From NCBI GenBank assembly GCA_005408345.1, contig SEMN01000001.1:4662110-4726109 (forward strand): DNA of 64,000 nt, written 5' to 3'. The DNA is from Macquaria australasica (Eukaryota; Chordata; Actinopteri; Centrarchiformes; Percichthyidae). The notes under the pieces were generated by a model that was not told where the DNA came from, did not search any database, and saw only the letters and a program-made list of their open reading frames with translations. Made by a program: the position numbers and the translations under genes. Positions 11,777 through 21,690 of the stretch are shown here, one piece after another; position 1 is the stretch's first letter, and the number at the start of each line of letters is the position of its first letter.

Positions 11777-14394
11777 TTACACTTGATCTCTGAGTTTGGC
11801 GAGCCTCTGAGACAGTTCATCCTTTGGACAAGAGAGAGCAAAGACAAGGATTAGTGAGGAAGATGAAGGCAAGAGAAGGATCAGGGTTATTTGGAGAATC
11901 CCTTCCATTAAACGTTTTGCAAATACTCCTTTTTTAAAGTCTTTGACAACATACACATCATCATTGGCAGAGATTTGGACACTAATGTGACATCGCTTTA
12001 AATTTAAATGTATTTTCTGTAATCACATTTACTGTGTCTTTTTCACCCAATCTATGTGATACACCCTTATTTTACATTGCTACAAGCAATCTGGTTTAAG
12101 TTATTTATGTAAACTGTGCCAGATGTGAAAGGATTTGAACACCAAGTGTGCATGTGTACCTGTTCTGCAGAGGCCACGCTGGTTCCCACTGATCCGGTCT
12201 GTCCCTGAGGGAGCTCCATGTTCAAGTCCAGTCTAAACATGATGCACACACCAACATTCACTTTTAGATTAAAACACAATGTCTTTGCTTACATTAACCC
12301 AAATAATCCTGTCTAAAACATTCCTCAAATGAATGTCTATCAGATTCTTTGAAATAACAATTACCATTTACGCTTCCATCTGTGCCTGTCCTATAAGAAT
12401 GCATACCATACACCTGCACATGTGATTTAACATTATCTCACAAAAAATGAAAAGGTTACCCTGCTTCATCAGCCATTTCATGCAGCAATCCATCCACTTG
12501 ACTCTGAAACACACATTAGATTGACAGTGAATGTGTTGGTCTCTAAAACACACCATCAGACAACAAGAAAGAATATAAGAGTAGAGCAGAGAAATGTACC
12601 TGTGGGGTTGTGAGTGTTGTTGAGCTGCTCATGGTGTCCTCCATGTGAGCTGTCTGAACATCCAGAGTTTCAAACTGGTGTTCAAATTTGTCCATGAGGG
12701 CTGAAATCTGAATTTTAAAAAAGGGATTGAGACATTGTTTTATAACTCAGAGGAATTTGTTGCCAAATGTTATGACAATTACAGTGTTTTTGCTAAAATA
12801 GAAATATGGAAGACAATATTATTTCACGCGTAAATGACACTCTACCTTTTCCAGATTCATACTCTTCAGAGTGGAATCCATGCCTTTCACTACTCCAGCC
12901 ATAGATTTTGTGACCTGAGAAATAAAACACCATCACTAACATGGAAACCAAAATGACAATAAACAAGCTGTAACTGGTTTTCTATGCCTACAGCAGCATG
13001 CAGTGACCCAGTATTTAATGTACCTGGTTCATTGTAACTGCGGTTTGGACCCTTGCTGCCACCGCATCTACCCGAGCGCTCATCCTCAGGAAGTTCACAG
13101 ACTGGTTCTTCTGTCTGATGGCGTTCTCTGCATGGATCCTCGCCACTTCCGTATTCCCCTTCTGGATGGCCTAGAGACGACACAAAGAGAAAAAGTGGTT
13201 CAGTAAAAATCTGCTGCGGCCAAAACCAGGCAGTGGGTTCCATCTTGATAACTGACTTCAGAAGTGCAACTTACTTTCTTGACTTTGGCCTTCTCTATTT
13301 TTTCCTCTTTGTCACATTTCTTGGAATTTCTTTGGAGTTCTTTGGCGGCGAACTTTAAATTGAAGAGATTTTCTGTGACACGAGGTTAAAGAAGTCCAAA
13401 CAAAAATAACAAGCAACCTTGGATGACCAATTATATTGCTGGAAATAACTCTGAAAACTGGAAAACAGGAGGAAATAGCAGTGGGAGGTCTTGACATATA
13501 TGTATCGTGCCTCTAAATCCCTGTTCTCGTGTGTTATGTAGTTCTCTCGACTCAGATCCTGTCAATAATTGTTGGAAATGCATTTGATGAAGACTATAAT
13601 ATGTTTTGCCCCTTTCTGGAGGTAAAGATGAACCGTGAGCCCTTGTAAATCGGTTACTACAAATTTACAATTAAACCAATAACCACAAAATAATTGCCAC
13701 ATATTGATCCAGGAGCCTTTTGGGCCCTCGAAGGTCTGGGGCTCCGGGGCAGTTGGCTGGTTTGCTTGGGTTAACAGTCCAACCTTGGCTGTATGTTCCT
13801 ACTTTCTTTCCCTAATGGGTTTAAAATGTGAAATGTCTGGCATTTGGTCTGCTATTTAAAATGAACACAATTACCACAGCTGCACTCTGAACCGAGCAGA
13901 CAATAAATACAGGTTACGTATTGTTAGAGTCTCCTATTACTTTGCGTAGTGCAGTTTTTGTGAAAGCTTTATGGCGCTTTGTTAAATTACAGACAGGTAA
14001 GAAGATTACCTGGGTAAAACAGGCCAAGTGTAAGGACGTAGGCCCGTACTGAGCGCCCATCGGTTACTTACGGTATTATTTGGAGTACTAACTAGCACCC
14101 CAACTACATGGTAAATCACAAAGTGTCAGGTGATGGGTATTTCCAGCCATTAGCAACGAAGCTCCCAAGGCCTCCAGCCCACTTCTGTCCCATTTTACGA
14201 CGCACGGAATTGACTACGAAATATTCAGGTTATTCAGTATGACAGCACTTGTACCTTTGGCGGATATCTGTCTGACTGTCGCACATAAATGTCACCAGTC
14301 TCGCCATGTTGTTCTGTTCGCCGTTGACGTTACACCACAGCCTTACGTCCCTTTCTCACGGCTGTTTTAAAAGGATACTCTCCATGCTCGGCAT
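11777..14394 (-). CDS. chmp1b: ESCRT-III component CHMP1B, complete, eight exons
   Basis: CHMP1B is an ESCRT-III subunit that helps membrane scission at endosomes, at the midbody and in nuclear envelope sealing, and recruits VPS4 and spastin. Coding exons, 5' to 3': 14379-14394, 13275-13372, 13024-13170, 12846-12914, 12600-12707, 12460-12503, 12160-12232, 11777-11821. They total 600 bases, or 199 aa, the usual length. The protein begins MPSMEKNLFNLKFAAKEL, has the basic amphipathic N-terminal helices, contains the MEDTMSSSTTLTTPQ stretch and the LDLNMELPQGQTGSVGTSV segment typical of CHMP1B, and ends DELSQRLAKLRDQV, a MIT-interacting motif. The first exon holds only five codons and one base and was placed by the split Lys codon. 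Its donor, GTATCC, is weak. The human gene CHMP1B has no introns, so this split structure is the older form. Confidence 0.96.
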
Positions 14395-15130
14395 CTTGGG
14401 GCGACTCTCCGCGAATCCGACAATCACACGACCAAATCCCTACGGACGTCCCGCGGAAAAAAAGTTGTTGAATAAAGCAAAACTTGTCGGTGAAACTTCA
14501 AGCTTTTCGGGTTTCAGTCTTCGCCTTCGTCCGCACTTCCTGGTGTCTTACCAAAATATGAACGACGTCAGCGTCACGTGGTGGCGGTATTCCTCTCGAC
14601 GTCACGGGGGAGCTGCCCCCCCCCCCCTCCTCCTCCTCGCAAAATGTGAATGAAAAGAAGAAAAAAAACTAACCGTTAACATTAAAACACGACACTTTTA
14701 ATGTTTTAACTCGGGTTGTTATTGTGTGGCGAGTGGATGCCGTCACATAAAAGTGGATGTGGCGGTGTAGCGGCGGAGCAGTGGGCGGAGAAGGCGGTTG
14801 ATTGATGATTAGATTTACGGTGTGGATCGCGGCGGGGAGAGAGGATGACTCACTCCGTCTGATGCGATGTTCACCCCGCAACAGCTCGGCAGTGCGGTGG
14901 CACGCCGGCGGTTCAGCCCGACATAGCGGTGTGCTTCACCAGTAAAAGTCAAACTTTATCAAACTGTTAAGATGCCGTGTTTGTTTCAAACTTGAGTGGT
15001 TGTCACTGGGTAGTTTGAGAGAGGCCGAGCGTCGTGATGTACCGTGAATTTCGTGACGCCTGATTGCCATGGAAACAGTGTTTCTGCTGCTGAGAGGAAA
15101 CTGTCCGCGTTAACTTCAGCATCAACCTCT
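14395..15130. promoter_or_regulatory. CpG-rich head-to-head promoter region of chmp1b and tent5d
   Basis: Between the chmp1b start codon (minus) and the candidate tent5d 5' exon (plus) the sequence becomes GC- and CpG-rich. It holds ACGACGTCAGCG and TCGACGTCACG, which are CRE-like, and GTCACGTGGT at 14573-14582, close to the CLEAR E-box consensus. A short C tract, (C)10, lies at about 14618. No TATA box was seen. The arrangement suggests one bidirectional promoter; this is inference. Confidence 0.5.
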
Positions 15131-15230
15131 CCAACGGGGCCGGATAAACCTGTTGGATATCTCAGTGTTTTTTCTTTTCTTGTGTTGCTGCTCTGGCTTT
15201 ACTTTACATTTCAATTTAGCCACAAACCAG
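14900..15230 (+). other. Candidate 5' non-coding exon of tent5d
   Basis: A good donor, CCAG|GTGAGTTT, ends an exon-like GC-rich stretch at 15230. The tent5d coding exon begins with an acceptor at 18254, which leaves an intron of about 3 kb. The start of this exon is not visible, and 14900 is only a rough limit. An open frame from 15044 crosses the donor and has a hydrophobic stretch, but matches no family I know. Confidence 0.4.
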
Positions 15231-18200
15231 GTGAGTTTTTAAAATTGTGCGGCTGTTGTGTTATTGTGTCTCATTGTGGCAAAACGCAGTTAACGTTACT
15301 GTGCTTTTCCCCTCCAGTATATTGCCTAGTTTCAGCCAAAATGTTAGACTGGCTGTCAACTTGTGACCTGCATTTAGCCTATGTCTTGCAACGAGTATAA
15401 ATGCACCATAAAATACAGATGCTGGGCTCATTTTGAATTAAGTGGTGATTTAGTTAGTTAGTTGATACATGGGCAACATTTTGAGTTCAGGGGACAACAT
15501 AAGCCTCACAGGGAAACAGCAAAGCAGGAAAGTGGCCTGTGCAAAATGTTGTTGGTCAGAGGAGTGTTTAAAAATGTCCACCAATAGCCTATGTATGTCT
15601 CCAGATCACGACAATGTATAGGCTGGATAATATAGTCTGTAATACGCTTTGATCCATTTACCAGGCTTACTGATTAAATATTTGATGAATTTCACAACCC
15701 TAAACGCCACCATAAGTGGTGCATTTTGTGTCGTTTTTGCGCACAGGGAAAGAATCCGGGAGAGCCAACGAGTGATGCTTCATTCAGGGGCTGTATGACT
15801 CATATAGTCTTATCTATAAAGAAGCCAAGTGGCAGGAGAGCAGTCCTGCTGCAGGACCGAGCTGATGTAACCCCTGAGATTCACTAGAGGCTGCTGTGGG
15901 CCATGCTTCCCTGTGCTCCGAGTTACTGCCGCTGACCGCATTCACACTGATGACCGCCAAACTAACAGGCTGAGGACGCAGAGGGCTGTTCACACACCGT
16001 GCACTCAACAGATGATCAAGTGCTGTTAACAGTACATCACATGACCAGGCCAGTTTGAAAACAACACAAACAAAATCTTTTTTTTTCCACTGACATAAAA
16101 CATATTTTTTTAAACTGTTCACGTGAAGCTGAAGTCACTCTGGCCGTATTCAATTTAACTGATTAAAATGCATTATTTTTTATCTTTATCCAAACTATAT
16201 CTAAAAAAAAATGCAAAAATAATATGATCATAATTATTTAAAAAAACAGAACAATATATGATATAGATCTGCTCAATTTGGCACACACTTGGTATCAATT
16301 TCTGATTGTGTAATGACATTTAACTAGCATTTTGCTTAATAATAAGGATAATAATAAGAATCACCTTTGACCTTATACACAAAATAAGTGAGTGTAATAA
16401 TAATAATCTTAGGTGATACTGAAAGCAGCACAGATCTGATGACCTGAAAGGTGGTGCATCTTTAGGTTATCTTCAGGCTTTAGGAAACTGCACTGATTCA
16501 CGTACCTTTAACTCGAACATTCAATTTCATACACATCAATTTTGATTAAATTAAAAAAAAAAAAAACATTTGCCAGTATTAGTATGGTGGAGCAGCAGGA
16601 AAAGAAACAGCAGTGCAACCAGCGGTAAAAATTTAATAAGCTAAATGTCCCTATTTATATACTGTAGCTACATACACACTTAAATGTACACACTCAAGCT
16701 CTTCTCTGTAGTGTTTTTGGCTGTGAGTTTATTTTCTCTAAATTATTTGTCTCAGAAAAAATCTAGTGAGAATTTAATCTCATTTTTAGAAAGGTATATA
16801 TATTTTAGCATGATGTGCAAAAAAAATTGAAAGTAGATAATTAAAAGCACTTTATCGCATTATCACATAGAGTATAATGGATGATAAGAGCATTCATCTT
16901 TCAAAACACCCTGAGGACCCTCAACTGATCCCTTAACCCTAATGTTGTCACAAAGGTATCTGAGAGTATGAAGGTCCTTTTAAAGCCTGCTAGCAATAAG
17001 CATGACATTTGCCTCAGTAATGAGTGAGTCAGCGTACATTAATGATGACATACCCTTTTCCCTCTTACAAATACAACCTTGTTACATACTAACAGCAGGA
17101 ATAAGCACATCATCACGCAGTTTAGTGTATAACCACAGCATTACATGCCTTGTTTGGTATGACGAGCTTAGATTCAACACTGCTACTAGAGAGCTTGTAC
17201 ATACAGGTGTAATAGAAACAGACAAGTCCAGCCTGTCCCTCATAGATCTATCAACCAGATTGTCCCCACAGCTGACGGCCAGCGAATGACAGACAGGTGA
17301 GTCACCTGTAACCAGCAGATGGGCACATGATCATGGAGGAATTTCAACAATCACTGTTTGTTAAGTAAAATTGCGTGAAAGACAGCTGGTGACGTTCACA
17401 ACACTACTGGAATGTATTGAATCACTCTCAGGGGGAAAAAAAACCCTCCCTTTCAAAACTCACAATGCATTGTGGGCGTAGGCACATCCATCTTATTTTA
17501 CAGCTCAACCAGTCACATCTTACAAATGTGTTGTCTGCATTATATTGGTTGAAGCAAATATCTGTTATTACCATGATGTAGAATATTCTGTCATGATAGG
17601 TTTAAGAGAAATTCAACATGGGAGAATTAAATGCCATGTGCCATTCAGTTGACTTTGCCATATGTTATGATGCTGTTGCCACCTAGTGGTAGCACACCAG
17701 ACGAGTTAATCACTTCCTCGGTCCTCAGAGCTCACTTTGAGTATATTGCTGTCCTTTATGCTAAATGTTGAAGAAAATCAGAACAGTGACTGCATTTCAG
17801 ATCTAGCTGATGTCCCATATCTTAGCACCTATTGCAACCAGAGAGGAATGAGGGTGAAAACATCTCTTACAAAAGCCTTCAGCACGGTAGTTCGTATTTG
17901 TTTGACTGCACTTTTGCATTTGAGACTTTCAGGAGCAGAGGAAAACAAAAGAGCAAATGCTAGCAAGCAAACAAATGAGTGAAAAATAGCCTAGAAGATA
18001 AGGATGTAGGTGCTGGGATGATACAATGTGTAAAGAAAAGAAAAGCCTTTTCTGCACACATTGTCATTTGAAAGGGGCATATTGCACAGAAGACAAAAGG
18101 GCAAGGCTAGTGGATTATGTTGTTCTAAGAAAAAAATGTTTTTGAGATTACAATAGGTTTCCTGGCCTGTTGCACTACTTCAACCTTTCATTGGCCATTA

Positions 18201-18254
18201 TTCCTCACATCGGACATTAGCCATAATGTGATACATATGACCTCTGTTTCACAG
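15231..18254. other. Probable tent5d intron, no other gene seen
   Basis: About 3 kb of AT-rich sequence lies between the candidate 5' exon and the coding exon. Frames at 15814-16122 (minus), 17002-17289 and 17737-17982 (plus) show no domain, no matching splice partners and no recognised similarity. Confidence 0.45.
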
Positions 18255-18260
18255 GTAAGG

Positions 18261-20570
18261 ATGATGGAGCTTCAAACGGAGAAGAGGTTCCACAACTTGA
18301 CCCTCGAGCAAGTCCAAGCTCTGGACAAGGTCTTGACTGAGGTAATCCCCATCCACGGACGAGGAAATTTTCCTACACTGCAGGTGAGAGCGAAAGACAT
18401 CATTCGTGTGGTGAAGGATCGGCTGGTCGAAAGAGACATCCAGGTGAAAGATATACGGCTTAATGGCGCGACTGCCAGCCACGTCCTGGTGAGGGATAAC
18501 GTCCTGGGCTACAGAGACTTAGACATCATTTTTGGAGTGGAGCTGCCCAGGCAGGAGGACCTCCAGGTGATTAAGGAGGTGGTGCTGGGCAGCCTCCGAG
18601 ACCTCCTCCCTTGTGGGGTTAACAGACGCAAGATCACCTGCCTGACAATGAAGGAGGCTTATGTGCAGAAGATGGTGAAAGTTTTCAATGAGCACGACAG
18701 ATGGAGCCTTATCTCGCTGTCTAACAACAGAGCTAAAACCGTGGGGCTCAGATTTGTTAGTTCCCTTCGGAGACAGTTTGAGTTCAGTGTGGATTCCTTC
18801 CAGATAATACTAGATCGTATGCTGGAGTCTTACTGGGAGACCGAAAGGAAACAAGGAGGAAAGTTGGCATTGAATGCTGGGAATATGTCTAAAAGAGACA
18901 ATGAGGGTGAAAACAAAGAGCAAGAGCAATCAAGCGTTCCTCGGGATGTGGAAGCGGATATTGGAAAAGACTCATCAATGGCAACCAGCGGAGAAAGTGG
19001 GTGCCAGGATGAAGCAGTTTCTGTGCTCGAGAAAGAGCTTCCACATGCAGAGGTTGAGGTTGACGGAAAGCATGAGGCACAGGAGGTGTTAGAACCTGAG
19101 AGCGTTGACTTACAGCAGGAGGAAGAGGAAGTAGATGGCATAGAGGATGTTCATTCAGAGGAGGACATTGTGTTCGAGCTATGTGAAGAAAATGGAGAAG
19201 AGAAAGGACAGTTTCACAGTGATTATCCTTTAGCTTCACCCCCTAAAGCTTTATTTACAGATGTCAGGGATCCGCTGATGACACATGCGTGTTTAAAGCT
19301 ACAGAGTAACGAAGAGCCATCTGCATCACAAGCTTCCCAGCCGACGTCTGTAACGCATACAGAAAAGTCAGCTCCACAGGAAAAAGTCCATTGTGAAGAA
19401 ATGACTCAGTTCGAAGTCGACTCTGTAATCTGCAGGACTGAAAATACTTCAAGCCAACAAGATTCACATCTTGAATTTTCTTTTCCTCCTCCAGCTAAGA
19501 AAACTTGCAGCACATCACAGGACATTGTACCAGACTACTGCCCCTTACCAAAATTACAAAGAAAAATGTCACGGAAGATGATCAGCAAGCCTGAGAAATG
19601 GTCTTTACTGACTGATTTGTCAGATCTTACAACACAGCTGTTTCCACCCATAGAAATCCCAAAACCACTTCAGCCAAAGCCTCCTTCCCAGGACAGCTCT
19701 CAAGTTCATTGCTCAAATGTTCCAGCCTCCAAGCCGGAGACCTTAGACACCCTTACAGTTCCCACGTGCAGTCCGGCCAGTACACTTCAGGATGGGACTG
19801 GCTCCAATGAAACTGTAGAACAAACTGTTAAGCCAAAACACTCGAGGAAGCCTCCTGATTCAGAGACTCAAAGCCACACATGTGCAACAAATGTAGCCTC
19901 ACAGCCTCAGATCAATGAGCAAACACCTGAGCTGGCAGACACCGTCTCGAACAGCTGCGGGGCAAGCTCATTGGCCGGTGCAGCAGAGGAGCCCACCATC
20001 ACTGTCGAAGCAGAGTGCATGTACGGAGACTTTGAACAGGCGATGGACCACCTCCGCCACCGCCTCATCGCCACCCGCAACCCAGAGGAGATCCGAGGAG
20101 GGGGCCTGCTGAAATACAGCGACCTGCTGGTGAGGAACTTCAGACCGGCCAGCGAGACAGAGATCAAGTCCCTGGAGCGATACATGTGCTCCCGCTTCTT
20201 CATCGACTTTCCTGATGTAAGCGAGCAGCAGCGGAAGATTGAGGCCTACTTGCAGTGCCATTTCATTGGCAACGAGGAGGCGAGCAAGTACGACTACCTG
20301 ATGACCCTGCGGCGTGTGATAGATGAGAGCACGGTGTGTTTGATGGGACACGAGAGGAGACAGACGCTCAATATGATCACAGTCCTTGCTCTGAGGGTGC
20401 TGGGCGAGCAGAACGCCATCCCCAACACAGCCAACGTCACCTGTTTCTATCAGCCAGCTCCGTACATGACAGAGCCAATTTACAGCAGCTACTTCATCAC
20501 CCAGCCTCAACCCCCACTCGTCTACCACCCCTACCCTCTGCATGTCCACATGCAGACTGGCCTGGTGTAG
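18261..20570 (+). CDS. tent5d: TENT5D (FAM46D) type non-canonical poly(A) polymerase with a large internal insertion
   Basis: TENT5 proteins lengthen mRNA poly(A) tails. The start is the ATG six bases after a strong acceptor (CTCTGTTTCACAG, ending 18254); an upstream in-frame ATG at 18228 lies inside the intron. The product is 769 aa, while family members are about 390. Residues 1-193 match the N-terminal catalytic half: FHNLTLEQV, VIPIHGRGNFPTL, the acidic pair in YRDLDIIF (D86, D88), AYVQKMVKV, WSLISLSNN, and FEFSVDSFQ (D178). Residues about 583-769 match the second half: MYGDFEQAMDHL, RNPEEIRGGGLLKY, YMCSRFFIDFPDV, ESTVCLMGHERRQTLNMI and CFYQPAPY. IIFGVELP and SLRRQFEFSVDSFQI, with brwd3 next door, point to TENT5D. 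Between the halves, about 390 residues rich in Glu, Ser, Gln and Pro replace a loop of a few residues. The helical NGS motif reads NGA (A70). Confidence 0.9.
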   Translation: MMELQTEKRFHNLTLEQVQALDKVLTEVIPIHGRGNFPTLQVRAKDIIRVVKDRLVERDIQVKDIRLNGATASHVLVRDNVLGYRDLDIIFGVELPRQEDLQVIKEVVLGSLRDLLPCGVNRRKITCLTMKEAYVQKMVKVFNEHDRWSLISLSNNRAKTVGLRFVSSLRRQFEFSVDSFQIILDRMLESYWETERKQGGKLALNAGNMSKRDNEGENKEQEQSSVPRDVEADIGKDSSMATSGESGCQDEAVSVLEKELPHAEVEVDGKHEAQEVLEPESVDLQQEEEEVDGIEDVHSEEDIVFELCEENGEEKGQFHSDYPLASPPKALFTDVRDPLMTHACLKLQSNEEPSASQASQPTSVTHTEKSAPQEKVHCEEMTQFEVDSVICRTENTSSQQDSHLEFSFPPPAKKTCSTSQDIVPDYCPLPKLQRKMSRKMISKPEKWSLLTDLSDLTTQLFPPIEIPKPLQPKPPSQDSSQVHCSNVPASKPETLDTLTVPTCSPASTLQDGTGSNETVEQTVKPKHSRKPPDSETQSHTCATNVASQPQINEQTPELADTVSNSCGASSLAGAAEEPTITVEAECMYGDFEQAMDHLRHRLIATRNPEEIRGGGLLKYSDLLVRNFRPASETEIKSLERYMCSRFFIDFPDVSEQQRKIEAYLQCHFIGNEEASKYDYLMTLRRVIDESTVCLMGHERRQTLNMITVLALRVLGEQNAIPNTANVTCFYQPAPYMTEPIYSSYFITQPQPPLVYHPYPLHVHMQTGLV
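18837..20007 (+). other. In-frame low-complexity insertion inside tent5d
   Basis: About 390 codons stay open within the tent5d exon, between YWETE (end of the first conserved half) and the start of VEAECMYGDF. The encoded peptide is hydrophilic, with an acidic patch near residues 285-318 (many Glu and Asp), Ser/Thr/Pro-rich stretches, and a basic patch around residues 425-460 containing KLQRKMSRKM. I see no known domain. No good donor and acceptor pair brackets it, and so long an open frame in a retained intron is unlikely. Confidence 0.8.
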
Positions 20571-21364
20571 CTACAGTGACATGCCCACAGGGAGGCATGT
20601 AGGCTGCTTTCAGCATGGTGCTCTGCAAGCAGAGGCACAAATGGAAGTTTTAACAACAAAAGGAACCACGGGTGCAGTGTTGTTTAATGCTTTGAAACCC
20701 CTCCTGCTTTTAACATGAAAGATCATGAAAGGTCAGAACTGAAAGGGGTCTGGAGGCAAAGCACGTCACCCTTTCAAGATGAACACTTTTGAAAAGGAAA
20801 GAAATGCTAAGAGCCCACCTTTCAGAGAGCTGGTAGAGAGGAGTTCATTGAAGTGGAGGGACTTTGTTTACGGCTCTTCTAGCTCAGATTTGGGCAGGGG
20901 CTCTATACTGGTCACTATACTGGAGAGTGTTTGTAATGTGATAATTCTTTATGGCTAGAAGATAAACTTCTCTAACATATAAAAACATAATCTATGAAAC
21001 ACCTGTCTGCAGCAAAAATCTTGATTTGGTTAAAGTTTGAATAATGATAAATCCTTACCGTTTCTGAGGGGTTAATCCCCCATATAGCTGTTTTGTGAAT
21101 CATCAGTCTCTGTGGAGTACATTTTAGCACGTGGCTACACCTGTGTATTCACCGTATAGGAATAGGACACCAGTTACTGAGGGTATACATTAGACAAAAT
21201 TTGCTGTGGTATTTCCATGATATTGTAAGTTCTGTATTTGTGAATGTTAATGTTAATGCTAATTTTAAAGGTAGAAACCAGAGATCCATGGTTCAGATGC
21301 ATTAGGGACTGTATGAAAATTATTCGGTAGGTGAGAGGGGCTGAACTTTGTTTCACTTTGTAAA

Positions 21365-21370
21365 AATAAA
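21365..21370 (+). terminator. Candidate poly(A) signal of tent5d
   Basis: AATAAA lies about 800 bases after the tent5d stop. A second AATAAA at 22647-22652 could end a longer 3' UTR; the sequence alone cannot decide. Confidence 0.4.
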
Positions 21371-21390
21371 GCAAGGCCCTCCCGAGGGTT

Positions 21391-21690
21391 ATTAAAGCCC
21401 CTGAAATCTTAATCTGAAGTATTTCTCTAAACATGAAATATTCCTGACAAAATAAGCAACAATCAGAGTTAAAGTTCAGAAAAACTTTTTTATTTATTGT
21501 TTATTAAGAGTTTAACACTCAGCTAATCTGCTTCATCAGGACTGTATGGGTGTGGTTTGACCAAATTAGATTGACAGTGGCCTGGCAACATAAGCAAACA
21601 ACCCACCAACTCTCAACAGATTTGGATTCAAATGTTGCTAAATCCTGATTGGTTCACACACAGAAATACACAACATCACCTTTTTCCAGC
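21391..21690 (-). repeat. Dispersed repeat A, copy 2 (reverse)
   Basis: The reverse complement shares ordered blocks with 3985-4238: AAAAAGGTGATGT, ACCAATC, TGATGAAGCAGATTAGCTGAG and TTTCAGGGGCTTTA. The intervening parts have diverged. Confidence 0.65.

Noticed and set aside
18228..18260. Upstream in-frame ATG of tent5d
   Set aside because: A clear acceptor (TTTCACAG) ends at 18254, so this ATG is intronic; the ATG at 18261 gives the expected N-terminus.
18837..20007. tent5d insertion as a retained intron
   Set aside because: No strong donor and acceptor pair brackets it, the frame stays open for about 390 codons, and the codon use and acidic composition look coding. RNA data could still overturn this.
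19968..20549. 193-codon minus-strand frame inside tent5d
   Set aside because: It lies opposite a strongly conserved enzyme domain. The opposite strand of GC-rich coding sequence often stays open, and no family match was seen.
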